Shown: positions 7,391 to 16,336 of the stretch, piece by piece
Layout: every line of letters begins with the position of its first letter
Numbering within the stretch: position 1 is the first letter of the stretch
NCBI GenBank assembly: GCA_964354225.1
Contig: CAYGZC010000207.1
Location: 1-20,243 of the forward strand
Origin: CAYGZC01 sp964354225
GTDB lineage: Bacteria; Bacteroidota; Ignavibacteria; UBA10030; SZUA-254
Direction: 5' to 3'
Length of the DNA stretch: 20,243 nucleotides
Notes under the pieces: model-generated
The model's input: only the letters and a program-made list of their open reading frames with translations
Told to the model about the DNA's origin: nothing
Database searches by the model: none
Translations under genes and position numbers: made by a program

Positions 7391-7420
7391 TTGACATCGT
7401 TTTTGATAAAGGTTAATAAT
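7391..7420 (+). promoter_or_regulatory. Second candidate promoter for the porU operon
   Basis: A second exact TTGACA (7391-7396) is followed after 18 bases by AATAAT (7415-7420), matching five of six -10 positions. It would give a leader of about 140 bases. It is weaker than the 7324 candidate because of the spacing and first -10 base. Confidence 0.35.
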
Positions 7421-7522
7421 TCGGTTTGCTGTAAATAATAGCAAGCCCTCATTTTTCCGCTGAAAAATTTCTTTAGTTAGGTAACCTTTGACAAAAAACG
7501 GGTCTTCATATTTTGGCTTTTT

Positions 7523-7560
7523 AACCGAATGGCAGGGTTATACCGAGATTCGGTTTTTTT
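7523..7560 (+). terminator. Terminator-like hairpin immediately before the porU start codon (possible attenuator)
   Basis: AACCGAAT (7523-7530) pairs perfectly with ATTCGGTT (7548-7555) around a 17-base loop, and a run of seven T (7554-7560) follows directly: the form of an intrinsic terminator on the plus strand. The porU ATG is at 7567, only six bases after the T run. No upstream plus-strand gene exists to be terminated, so it may act in the leader as an attenuator or as a block on ribosome loading. The stem is short and the loop large, so stability is modest. Confidence 0.45.
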
Positions 7561-7566
7561 ATTTTA

Positions 7567-10500
7567 ATGATTATAAAGACTAAAAAGCAACTAATTTCAT
7601 TTTTTTGGATTATATTTCCATCACTTTTCCCAGCGATTGTTTGCAATAATTTCTCATTTGCTCAAGAAAATGATGTGAAAATTCTTCAATCCGGACTTGA
7701 TGGAATCGTTATCGAATATCATCCTATTTATACTCCTCCGATGAAAGTTGCATCGAGTGGGAATGAATTTGTGCGACACGATTTTGCTGGAAGCATTATA
7801 AAGGAACAACAATTACCCGGCTCACCTGAGATTCGAATACGTTCCATATTAATTAGATTCCCTGGAGTGAAAAATAATTCAGTAGAAATTCTGAATGCTG
7901 ACTATGAAGAAATCCCAAATGTTCTTCTTTCTCCCGTACCGAATTTTCAGTACGGTGACGTTGGTCCTGTCCCTGTCTACTTCCCCAACCCCGATGCTTA
8001 TCGTATATCAGAGTATGTTCCCGAAGAAGTTGGGTCACTTGAGAATGTTGGAGAGGTAAGAGGTGGATTTTTTGGTGACCTCAGAATCAGTCCCCTGCAG
8101 TATAACGCTGCTCAACATCTCTTGAAAAAATACAACCGCATAGTTGTGCGTGTTAATTTTGGTCCGGCTGAAGAACCCATGAAACGCATTGAAGTTCAGC
8201 GCAGTATCGCATTAAATGATAAAGTCTTTGGTGCATCTCAGCCAGCAGTTTTATCGATGAGAAAGGCATCTTTGCAAAATAGTGTTTTGAGTTCAGGTCC
8301 TTGGTATCGTTTTTCGATCTCTGAAGAGGATATGTACAAACTAACGGGCCAAATGATGCTTGATGCGGGTATTCCTTCCTTTGTTAATCCGGGGAAAATT
8401 AAAATTTATGGAAACGGGGGTATCGAAACACCTACAGATGTTAATGCTAACTATACGGACGATTTGCTAGAAAACGCTATTTATCTTTACAATGATGTTA
8501 ATCCCAATCAATTGGATCCATCTGACTATATCATCTTTTACGGAAAAAGTACCCGCGGCTGGAATTATAATCCTGTTGCGAAAACTTTTAATCATTATAT
8601 CAATCGTTACGCGGATGAAAATATATATTGGCTGACTTATAATGACAACCCGCCGAAGCCGATGACGGAAATTTCATCTCAAAATGTCCCTACCCCTTAT
8701 CGACCTTTAACAGTTACTGGTAAACTTTTTAGGGAAGATGATAAGAATAACGTTTTTTCCTCTGGCATCGAGTGGTTGGGAGAATCATTTAATGCAGGTA
8801 GTACAATCGTATATCGTCATCCACTACCTGGCATCGATATTACACAACCGATGACATATAGATTTTATCTCGGTTCTCGATCTTCATATTTTTCACAGTT
8901 TTTTATCGAGGAACATAATAATCAAATCAATACCGTGAATATTTCCGGCAGTGGAGAAGATCTTCATTTTGTCGGTTCAGAAAATTTTACCATGCCGAAT
9001 TTTTCTGATGGAGAAAGTCTTTTACGTCTTCGCTATACCGTATCGGGCACAAGCGGCACAGGGTATCTCGATTGGTATGAAATTTTTTATAGGTGTTTTC
9101 TCAGGGCACAAAACGATGTCTTTAATTTTCATACACCAGATACAACAGCAGTTGTGGAATATTCGATAAGTGGTTTTAGCGGTGGACAAGTTTTTGTTTT
9201 TGATGTGACGAATTTTGATAATGTTTCAAGAATTACTAATCTCAATATTTCAGCGGATGTCTGCTCATTTCAATTGGAACAAAATGCAGGTAGTATACGT
9301 GAGTTGTTCGCCGTTGGACAAGGTGGTTTTAAAACACCCTCACCTCTTTTACCCGCCGGCAATCAAAATCTTCACGGCGAAATAGATGAAGCTCAATACA
9401 TCATCATTACGCATCCGGATTTTATATCTGCCGCACAACGTTTAAAGGCATATCGGGAGCGACCTGGCAATAATTATCTTAAAACAAAAGTTGTTGGTGT
9501 AACTCAGATATATAACGAGTTTGGCGGTGGATTGTTCTCACCAGTTGCTATCAGAAATTATCTGCGGTACGTTTATTTTAATTGGTCGAATACACTAAAA
9601 TACGTCCTTCTCTTTGGCGATGGCGACTATGATTACAAACGTATTCTTGGAGGAACAAATCCTAACTGGGTTCCACCATGGGAGTCGAAACAACCATATC
9701 AGGATTGGTGGCTGGCTTTAAGGACTTACGCGAGTGATGATTATTTTGGAATTTTTTCCGGCGGCAACCGTGTTAATCTTGGAATTGGAAGATTGACCGC
9801 ACAAACGCTTCAAGAAGCGAACACCATGGTTGATAAAATCATCGAATATGAAACTAACTCGGTTCCCGATCCGTGGAAACTTCGTTTTACATTCGTTGCC
9901 GATGACGGTCCTCAAGCAGCAGATTACCCGAGCGATGGATTCCTCCATACCGGTCAGGCGGATTCTATCTCAAACCTTGTACCGCAACTTTTTGAGAAGA
10001 AGAAAATTTATTTATATGAATATCCCACAACTTTTACCTCCAGCGGAAGGAAAAAACCGGATGTTAATATTGCCATCGATAACTCAATAAATCAGGGTAC
10101 ACTTATTTTGAATTTTACCGGGCATGGCAATCCTCGATTATGGACCCATGAAGCTGTCTTTGTTCGGGAAACAGATTTTCCGTTACTGCATAATAAAGGG
10201 AAATATTTCTTCCTCGTGGCTGCAACCTGCAATTACTCAAATTTCGATCAGTTAACCGAAATAAGTAGCGGCGAACTTTTAGCAACAATGCAGGATGCAG
10301 GGGCGATAGCAGTATTTTCTGCAACAAGACCTGTTTATGCCGATCCAAATTTTGATATGAACGTCGCAGTCTATAAATATCTGCTCGACACAACTCGCCT
10401 CGGCAATATTCTTTCTCAGCGATTGGGGGATATTATTTGTAACGCCAAGCAGGAGCGAGCGGGCGAAAATGACAGGAAATATTTTTTGTTAGGAGACCCT

Positions 10501-11607
10501 GCACTACAACTATCTTTTCCTAAAATGGTTGCTTCTATCGATAGTATAAACCATCGCTTGAGCAGTGAGAATATTCAATTAAAAGCATTAGAACGTACTT
10601 CATTATATGCGAAAGTTCATGATCCTGAAACCGACTCATCAAGTAGTTTTAACGGGCGTGCGCAGGTTGTTGTTTACGACGCAAATCGTAGAGTGAGACT
10701 TATAGCCCCGGACTTAGGAAGCAGAGAATTAACATATACCGCATCGGGCAGCGTTATTTTTCGTGGGCAAAATAGTGTCAATAATGGTATCATGAACTCC
10801 AACTTCATTGTACCGAAGGATATTTCTTATAGTGATACACCGGGTCGAATCACGATGTATTTCTCGAATGATTCAACAGACGGTGCAGGTTATACTGGCA
10901 TTCTCATCAATGGCACCTCGAATGATACTACCGACAAGATCGGTCCCCAGATACGGCTTTATATCGACAACCGTAGTTTCAGACCGGGAGATGTAGTAAG
11001 TTCTTCGCCCACTTTAATTGCGGACCTTTTCGATTCGAGCGGTATTAATATCTCAGATGCGGGTATTGGACATCGACTTGAAGCATGGCTTGACGATAAA
11101 TCGGAAAGCATCAATCTTTCTGATTACTATAAGAGTAATATTGACACATATACAGATGGTGTTGTGGAATATCCTCTTGGTAAATTATCCCAGGGAACTC
11201 ATAAGCTCCGCATACGTGCATGGGATACATATAACCAGTCCTCGACTGAAGAAACTGTTTTTAATGTTGTGTCTGGAAATGGTTTAAAAATATCCGAGGT
11301 ATATAATTATCCAAATCCATTTTCACCGTCTTCCAGTGCATTTTCACCAGCAACCGAATTTACTTTCAAACATAATCAAGTAATTGGTATCGACGCAGAA
11401 GTAAAAATTTATACCGTTGCTGGACGTCTTATACAGATAATTAAACAAACCGGCATCGTCAACCAATTTGTTCGGATTCCATGGAATGGACGAGATAAAG
11501 ACGGCGATTTATTGGCAAATGGAGTTTATTTATATAAAGTAATTGCAAAAACTCAAGACGGCAGATTTTCGAGCGAATCTCTGGGAAAAATCAGCATCAT
11601 TAAATAA
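7567..11607 (+). CDS. porU: Type IX secretion system sortase PorU (C25 gingipain-type peptidase)
   Basis: PorU is the surface cysteine peptidase of the T9SS that removes the C-terminal sorting signal of cargo and joins the cargo to its membrane anchor. The 1346-residue protein has a signal peptide (cleavage expected after FAQ, residue 33), a long N-terminal beta-rich region, and a C25 domain at about 608-985. The domain carries EAQYIIITHPDF (start about 608), LLFGDGDYDY, LGIGRL, the catalytic pair histidine 853 in FTGHGN and cysteine 888 in AATCNYSNFD, and ends with LLGDPALQL (about 974-982). The C-terminal 108 residues (from about 1239: YNYPNPF, then YTVAGRL, WNGRDKDGD, ANGVYLYK) form a FlgD-like/T9SS type A sorting domain, as PorU proteins also have. 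It is longer than P. gingivalis PorU (about 1160). A gingipain-like cargo peptidase is the alternative, but porV 126 bases downstream argues for the sortase. No Shine-Dalgarno site is visible. Confidence 0.85.
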   Translation: MIIKTKKQLISFFWIIFPSLFPAIVCNNFSFAQENDVKILQSGLDGIVIEYHPIYTPPMKVASSGNEFVRHDFAGSIIKEQQLPGSPEIRIRSILIRFPGVKNNSVEILNADYEEIPNVLLSPVPNFQYGDVGPVPVYFPNPDAYRISEYVPEEVGSLENVGEVRGGFFGDLRISPLQYNAAQHLLKKYNRIVVRVNFGPAEEPMKRIEVQRSIALNDKVFGASQPAVLSMRKASLQNSVLSSGPWYRFSISEEDMYKLTGQMMLDAGIPSFVNPGKIKIYGNGGIETPTDVNANYTDDLLENAIYLYNDVNPNQLDPSDYIIFYGKSTRGWNYNPVAKTFNHYINRYADENIYWLTYNDNPPKPMTEISSQNVPTPYRPLTVTGKLFREDDKNNVFSSGIEWLGESFNAGSTIVYRHPLPGIDITQPMTYRFYLGSRSSYFSQFFIEEHNNQINTVNISGSGEDLHFVGSENFTMPNFSDGESLLRLRYTVSGTSGTGYLDWYEIFYRCFLRAQNDVFNFHTPDTTAVVEYSISGFSGGQVFVFDVTNFDNVSRITNLNISADVCSFQLEQNAGSIRELFAVGQGGFKTPSPLLPAGNQNLHGEIDEAQYIIITHPDFISAAQRLKAYRERPGNNYLKTKVVGVTQIYNEFGGGLFSPVAIRNYLRYVYFNWSNTLKYVLLFGDGDYDYKRILGGTNPNWVPPWESKQPYQDWWLALRTYASDDYFGIFSGGNRVNLGIGRLTAQTLQEANTMVDKIIEYETNSVPDPWKLRFTFVADDGPQAADYPSDGFLHTGQADSISNLVPQLFEKKKIYLYEYPTTFTSSGRKKPDVNIAIDNSINQGTLILNFTGHGNPRLWTHEAVFVRETDFPLLHNKGKYFFLVAATCNYSNFDQLTEISSGELLATMQDAGAIAVFSATRPVYADPNFDMNVAVYKYLLDTTRLGNILSQRLGDIICNAKQERAGENDRKYFLLGDPALQLSFPKMVASIDSINHRLSSENIQLKALERTSLYAKVHDPETDSSSSFNGRAQVVVYDANRRVRLIAPDLGSRELTYTASGSVIFRGQNSVNNGIMNSNFIVPKDISYSDTPGRITMYFSNDSTDGAGYTGILINGTSNDTTDKIGPQIRLYIDNRSFRPGDVVSSSPTLIADLFDSSGINISDAGIGHRLEAWLDDKSESINLSDYYKSNIDTYTDGVVEYPLGKLSQGTHKLRIRAWDTYNQSSTEETVFNVVSGNGLKISEVYNYPNPFSPSSSAFSPATEFTFKHNQVIGIDAEVKIYTVAGRLIQIIKQTGIVNQFVRIPWNGRDKDGDLLANGVYLYKVIAKTQDGRFSSESLGKISIIK

Positions 11608-11718
11608 TCGTGTATATTATGATTATGTGAGTTGCTTCTCAGAGCCGAAGGTCGTAAATTAAATCTTAACGAGATCAGAAAACGATAAAATTTCATCATT
11701 TTATATTATATTATTATT

Positions 11719-11725
11719 AGAAGGA
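11719..11725 (+). promoter_or_regulatory. Ribosome binding site of porV
   Basis: AGAAGGA lies eight bases before the ATG at 11734 and supports that start. It is one of the few recognisable Shine-Dalgarno sites here, perhaps reflecting high PorV synthesis. The rest of the 126-bp porU-porV gap is AT-rich and shows no clear promoter or terminator. Confidence 0.6.
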
Positions 11726-11733
11726 TACTTATT

Positions 11734-12903
11734 ATGAATTTCATCAAAAGTAGAAAATCGCTCTTCTTTACACTACTAATAGCAGTAATTGCAACCCAAA
11801 CACTGTACAGCCAAAACAAAGGTGGAGGAGGCGAATCGGCAGTGCCGTTCCTGCTTATCGCACCTAATGCCCGTGCAGATGGTATGGGTGAAGCTGGCGC
11901 AGCTTTAAGTGATGATGGGTCGGCATCGTACTGGAATCCGGGCGGTTTGGCATTCGAGAAATTTGGAGAATTGAGCATAACACACTCAAATTGGCTTCCA
12001 CAATTCCACCTTGCCGATTTATTCTACGAGTACCTCGCATTTAGTCATTATATGGAAGATTGGGGTGGAACTGTTTCTGGAAGTATTATCTATTTAAACC
12101 TTGGTGAGTTTAATCGTCGTGGCGAGAATAACGAAGACCTCGGCACTTTTAAGGCGTATGAATTTGCGCTAACTGCAGGATATGCAACAAAAGTTATGGA
12201 TAATCTCGGACTGGGAATGAATTTGAGATTTATTTACAGTGCTCTTGACCCGCAGAAATCTCAAAATCAAGCTAAGGGTGTTGGGTCGTCTGTGAGCTTC
12301 GATGTAGGAGCTCTCTGGAAAACATCACACCTGGACATTCCATATGTTGGTGATATCGAGGATCGATTCAGCGTTGGTCTCAACCTCTCAAATCTTGGAC
12401 CCAAGATAACTTACATCCAACGAAAACAGGCAGATCCATTACCAACCAATCTTCGATTGGGATTAGGATTTCAAGTAGTGAAAAGTGAATTTAACAATGT
12501 AACAGCACTTGTAGATTTTAGCCGGATGCTGATTCGCCGATATGCAGCAGATTCGATAGGATTTGCAAACGGTGCCCCTGTATATTCAGATCCACGGGTT
12601 GATGATTTGCCCAAATCGTTGTTTACTGCCTGGGGTTCGGGCGGATTGAAGAAAGTTACTATCGCCGGCGGTTTGGAATATTGGTATGGACAGCCAAAAC
12701 TATTTGCCTTACGGTGGGGATATTTCTACGAACATCCTGATTTTGGGAATAGAAAATTCATGACCTTCGGTGCCGGAATCCGTTATGATATTTATGGATT
12801 CGATTTTAGCTATCTGTCTGCAATAGAAGAAAATCATCCTCTTAGTGAAACCCTACGCTTTTCACTGCTTATCAGATGGGGTGATGCCGAGCCAACAGAA
12901 TAA
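11734..12903 (+). CDS. porV: Type IX secretion system outer-membrane shuttle protein PorV
   Basis: PorV (LptO) is an outer-membrane barrel that receives T9SS cargo from the SprA translocon and carries it to the PorU attachment complex. The 389-residue protein has a signal peptide (core 9-21, cleavage after YSQ, residue 27). A family-specific N-terminal segment follows, AVPFLLIAPNARADGMGEAG (36-55), then ALSDDGSASYWNPGGLAF (57-74). The remainder has strand-like alternation with many aromatic residues, and it ends with SLLIRWG plus a short acidic tail. The length and N-terminal motif match PorV closely, more so than the PorV-like protein at 468-1559. Its place directly after porU mirrors the porU-porV pairing of many Bacteroidota. 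Confidence 0.9.
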   Translation: MNFIKSRKSLFFTLLIAVIATQTLYSQNKGGGGESAVPFLLIAPNARADGMGEAGAALSDDGSASYWNPGGLAFEKFGELSITHSNWLPQFHLADLFYEYLAFSHYMEDWGGTVSGSIIYLNLGEFNRRGENNEDLGTFKAYEFALTAGYATKVMDNLGLGMNLRFIYSALDPQKSQNQAKGVGSSVSFDVGALWKTSHLDIPYVGDIEDRFSVGLNLSNLGPKITYIQRKQADPLPTNLRLGLGFQVVKSEFNNVTALVDFSRMLIRRYAADSIGFANGAPVYSDPRVDDLPKSLFTAWGSGGLKKVTIAGGLEYWYGQPKLFALRWGYFYEHPDFGNRKFMTFGAGIRYDIYGFDFSYLSAIEENHPLSETLRFSLLIRWGDAEPTE

Positions 12904-12947
12904 CACCCATAGATGTCAAACATATTGACCGTCCAACATTCTCCAAA

Positions 12948-12982
12948 GAACAAGAACTGGTTTCCAAAACTGGTTCTTGTTC
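12948..12982. terminator. Long hairpin between porV and the M6-like gene
   Basis: GAACAAGAAC (12948-12957) pairs with GTTCTTGTTC (12973-12982). Inside, two wobble pairs and four further pairs extend the stem to 16 bp with a three-base loop. The next T run (eight T, 12999-13006) is 16 bases away, so it is not a textbook intrinsic terminator. It could act as a partial terminator or as a 3'-end stabiliser separating strong porV expression from the downstream genes. As DNA it could also be a protein-binding dyad. Confidence 0.5.
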
Positions 12983-13025
12983 AATCCTGTATTCCAAATT
13001 TTTTTTATCAACAGATTGTAATTGC

Positions 13026-16000
13026 ATGAAGTTTAATAGTATCCTTCCATTATTATTGTTGCTCGCTGTTACAATGCATGGGCAATCCAAACTGCCGACG
13101 ACTTTGAATCATCCCCTTGCTCTTAAGCAGAGTGATGGTCCGTTGTTACAAGCCATATCCCTTGCAGTAGCATATCCCGAAACAAGCATCAATATTCTTG
13201 CAATCATGGTTGAGTTTCAAGAAGACGACGATACCCGAACCACTGGAAACGGCAGGTTTGATCTTTCAGTGTCTTCAAAGCAAACTCTCGATGCACCGCC
13301 GCATAACCGAGCATATTTTCAGAATCATTTAAAATTTTTAGAAAATTATTTCAGGAAGGTATCTGACGGAAAGCTTGTTGTGAAGGATACTGTTCTTGAG
13401 AGTATCTTCCAGCTTCCACATCCGATGCGGTACTATAGTCCGCCCAAAAATAGTGTAACCAATCTTGAGTTGGGATATCTGATGAAAGACTCCTGGAATG
13501 CAGTCGATTCGCTCGCACGACAATTGCACATTGAGATTCCTTACAATAAATATAACACCTTTATGATTTTCCATGCCGGCGCTGGGAGAGATATTGATCT
13601 TATAAGTGTATACGCGGATGATCCAACACCATTCGATATTCCATCCCTTTATCTAAGCTTGTCCAGTTTGGAGAATATGAATCCCGCCTGGTCAAAGGGA
13701 TTTCCAGTGCAAATGGGTGATACTTCATTTTACATCACCAATTCTATAATCATACCCGAGACGGAAACTCGCGAGCAAGTTCCGTTTCCCCTCGGTATTA
13801 ATGGATTACTTGCTGCAAGTGTTGGAAGTCGGCTTGGGTTACCCGATCTGTTTAATACTAAAACTGGGAGCACTGGTATAGGCCGTTTTGGTTTAATGGA
13901 TGGACAATCTATTTTTAGCTGGAATGGCGCTTTTCCTCCAGAGCCATCGGCATGGGAGAAGATTTTTTTAAGATGGATTCAACCGGTAACAATTTCATCT
14001 GGCTATTCGATTTATGAATTTCCGGCAGTCGGTTTGCACAGTTCCAGCGATTCTATTTACAAAGTTTTAATTAGTGCGAAAGAATATTTTCTCTTCGAGA
14101 ATCGAAACCGGGATGCAAACCGGGATAGTGCGAGAGTTACAATGTTCTATAATGGTTCCGAGAGTGAACAAATCTGGGCGCACGACACTTCTGGCTTTAA
14201 CGAAGACAATCAGGATGCTTTATATGGTGTTATTACTGATGTGGATGAATTCGATTGGAGTTTGCCCGGCGGATACGATAAAAATGCAAAGAGATTATAT
14301 GATGGGGGCTTGCTCATCTGGCATATTGATGAAACTGTAATAGATGCGAACCTTGCGACAAACACACTAAACGCAAATTCGGCTCGACGCGGTGTTAACC
14401 TGGTAGAAGCAGACGGCTCACAAGACATCGGCCAATCATACGATCTGCTTCAACCGGGATCCGGCAGTGAAAATGGAACCGCGCTTGATTTCTGGTACAG
14501 AGATAATAATGCCACACTGCGTAAATACCTAAATGCACTTACACCAACATCGCATCCGAGTAGTGAAAGCAACGATGGCGCGAACAGTCATGTATACGTT
14601 GGCAACCGGGATAGATATGATACTACGGGTTTCTCGTACACCGGACCAAGGATGACGGCACGAATTCAAATCGGTGATGATCAGGTGAAACCGTTAACCG
14701 GTTTTCCGAAAAATACAAAACAAATTTTTGGGACTCGTTCCGTAAAAAGTATTGTACATGATTGGGTATGCCTTGATTCGGGCGCTTGTCCAAGTGGACT
14801 GGTAGTTAACACTTCTGGAAAGTATGTTCAAGAAATCTCACCGGTTGCACAATCTGTGCTTGTTGGTCCACCTCGGATTTATGGATGGTCTTTGACTGGT
14901 ACACCGATTATAGAATCTGGAGATTCATCGGGTTTATTGGTTCAGTATGGAAGCATTCTTCCTCAGTCGTCCCCGTCCGTCTCGCTTGCTTTAGATAATG
15001 TGAATAGAGATAACTATTTCGATTTTACTGTTGGCGGAACGGAGAATCTAAATATGATCTATGGTTGGTCGGCGGTTGATGTGAATCGAGATCACCGTGC
15101 TGATTCATTATTTGTTCATATTGTTCCTTATCCAATAACAACTCATGCAGTTATTTCCGATTCATTCATTGCTTATGGCGGATCGCATGGTATGGTATAC
15201 TTTATCGGAATAAATACAGACGATAGTGTCCGAGTGGATCCATCTAATACTACCGATGTTGTTGGTCTAAGTCTCTGGGACAAACAATCAGCTCGTTATA
15301 TTGCGATTTCATCCAGCGGTATAGTGCGGATTCTGAGTGCATCTATGGAAAAATTTTTGCTTCCGACAAAAAATTTCTCAAAACTGATGGTTGCATCAGC
15401 AGTCTCAGCTACAATATCAACATCTCTAGGAAAGCGTATTGCCTTCGCCTCTAAGGATGGATCGGTATTTTTGGTCGATTACGCATTAGACATAGCTCCC
15501 GGTTTTCCATTCAATACGGGCGGTGAAATCCAGAACTCACCCGCACTTGCCGATATCGACGGTGATGGACAGAAAGATATTGTCGTTTTTAGCGGCAACA
15601 AAATATTTGCTATCAATGCAACAGGTGCCATGGTCGATAATTTTCCGATAACTATTCAAACAAATAAAACTATTCTAACTTCACCGATAGTTGCTGACAT
15701 TGATGCAAGTGGAACCGTTGATATCATCGCGGTAACGCAGGAAGGTCTTGTGGTTGCTTATGATAAAACTGGAAAAATGGCTGAAGGATTTCCCATCCTT
15801 GCAGGTCCAAACAGTGGTTCAACACCTGCTGCATTTTATTTGTCCGATGATTCATCCGGAATTGGCATCGGATTATCCGTTGCGTCGGATGATGGAAATG
15901 TTTATGCTTGGAGAACCAGTACGGTTCACTCTGGAAATGGTAATCCCGATATGATGCCATGGTCTCAATACATGCGCGACGCACAGAACACCGGCTTGGA

Positions 16001-16328
16001 TGAATCAACGCTGCCTCTCGTTCCCAAGAGTAATGAATTTTTATCGGCTGCACTTGCATATAATTGGCCCAACCCTGTCGGTGCATCAGATGATTATAAA
16101 ACATACATCCGATATTTTCTAAGTGAAAATGCCAGAGTGCATATTAAAATCTTCGATCCAGCAGGTGATATGGTTACTGAGTTTGATGGATCGGGTCAGG
16201 GTGGATTCGATAATGAAGTTGTTTGGAATGTTGCAAAGATACAAAGCGGTATTTATTTTGCCCATATCGAAGCAAGCGGTTCGAATAAAAATGGACACGC
16301 TATTATCAAAATAGCCGTTGTGAAGTAA
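13026..16328 (+). CDS. M6 (immune-inhibitor-A) peptidase-like protein without HExxH, FG-GAP-like repeats and T9SS sorting tail; probable pseudoprotease
   Basis: This is a 1100-residue surface or secreted protein. A signal peptide (MKFNSILPLLLLLAVTMHGQ) is followed by an M6-like domain. Family wording is clear: ILAIMVEFQEDDD (about 58-70), LGLPDLFNTKTGSTGIGRFGLMDG (from residue 270), PPEPSAWEK, and GGLLIWHIDE with RRGVNLVEADGS (from residue 427). Yet the zinc motif expected just before LGLPDL (HEFGH in relatives) reads A264-S-V-G-S268, so both histidines and the glutamate are gone. Neighbouring frames do not restore it. Further on come FG-GAP/VCBS-like repeats, for example ADIDGDGQKDI (842-852) and ADIDASGTVDI, typical of calcium-binding propeller proteins. 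From about 1011 (YNWPNP) to the end is a T9SS type A sorting domain (HIKIFDPAGDMV, WNVAKIQSGIYFAHI). It is probably exported by the T9SS encoded next to it. Binding rather than cleavage is inferred. Confidence 0.82.
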   Translation: MKFNSILPLLLLLAVTMHGQSKLPTTLNHPLALKQSDGPLLQAISLAVAYPETSINILAIMVEFQEDDDTRTTGNGRFDLSVSSKQTLDAPPHNRAYFQNHLKFLENYFRKVSDGKLVVKDTVLESIFQLPHPMRYYSPPKNSVTNLELGYLMKDSWNAVDSLARQLHIEIPYNKYNTFMIFHAGAGRDIDLISVYADDPTPFDIPSLYLSLSSLENMNPAWSKGFPVQMGDTSFYITNSIIIPETETREQVPFPLGINGLLAASVGSRLGLPDLFNTKTGSTGIGRFGLMDGQSIFSWNGAFPPEPSAWEKIFLRWIQPVTISSGYSIYEFPAVGLHSSSDSIYKVLISAKEYFLFENRNRDANRDSARVTMFYNGSESEQIWAHDTSGFNEDNQDALYGVITDVDEFDWSLPGGYDKNAKRLYDGGLLIWHIDETVIDANLATNTLNANSARRGVNLVEADGSQDIGQSYDLLQPGSGSENGTALDFWYRDNNATLRKYLNALTPTSHPSSESNDGANSHVYVGNRDRYDTTGFSYTGPRMTARIQIGDDQVKPLTGFPKNTKQIFGTRSVKSIVHDWVCLDSGACPSGLVVNTSGKYVQEISPVAQSVLVGPPRIYGWSLTGTPIIESGDSSGLLVQYGSILPQSSPSVSLALDNVNRDNYFDFTVGGTENLNMIYGWSAVDVNRDHRADSLFVHIVPYPITTHAVISDSFIAYGGSHGMVYFIGINTDDSVRVDPSNTTDVVGLSLWDKQSARYIAISSSGIVRILSASMEKFLLPTKNFSKLMVASAVSATISTSLGKRIAFASKDGSVFLVDYALDIAPGFPFNTGGEIQNSPALADIDGDGQKDIVVFSGNKIFAINATGAMVDNFPITIQTNKTILTSPIVADIDASGTVDIIAVTQEGLVVAYDKTGKMAEGFPILAGPNSGSTPAAFYLSDDSSGIGIGLSVASDDGNVYAWRTSTVHSGNGNPDMMPWSQYMRDAQNTGLDESTLPLVPKSNEFLSAALAYNWPNPVGASDDYKTYIRYFLSENARVHIKIFDPAGDMVTEFDGSGQGGFDNEVVWNVAKIQSGIYFAHIEASGSNKNGHAIIKIAVVK

Positions 16329-16336
16329 GGTATTGT

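Larger units (their letters stand above)
7248..7566. other. Divergent intergenic regulatory region
   Basis: This 319-bp gap separates the two divergent gene strings and holds no convincing ORF. It is AT-rich and contains a leftward promoter candidate within nested inverted repeats (7266-7317), a rightward consensus-like promoter overlapped by a dyad (7324-7373), a second rightward promoter candidate (7391-7420), a third isolated TTGACA at 7488-7493 with no good -10 at proper spacing, and a terminator-like hairpin ending just before the porU start (7523-7560). Confidence 0.7.

Noticed and set aside
7488..7514. Third TTGACA as a promoter close to porU
   Set aside because: The nearest -10-like hexamer (TATTTT) is only 15 bases away, and the 17-base position reads TTTTGG. 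It may be chance in AT-rich DNA.
13800..13840. Frameshift or sequencing error as the cause of the missing HExxH in the M6-like protein
   Set aside because: The reading frame is continuous on both sides, the following LGLPDL is in frame, and no neighbouring frame encodes HE..H at this place.
15549..15760. Possible tandem DNA repeat in the M6-like gene (repeated ADID motifs)
   Set aside because: The repetition is at protein level (FG-GAP-like blades) and the nucleotide sequences have diverged, so it is a domain repeat and not a DNA repeat element.
15724..16104. 126-codon open frame on the minus strand inside the M6-like gene
   Set aside because: It lies fully antisense to a strongly supported coding region, lacks recognisable motifs or a ribosome binding site, and has low-complexity H/Q-rich composition typical of a shadow frame.
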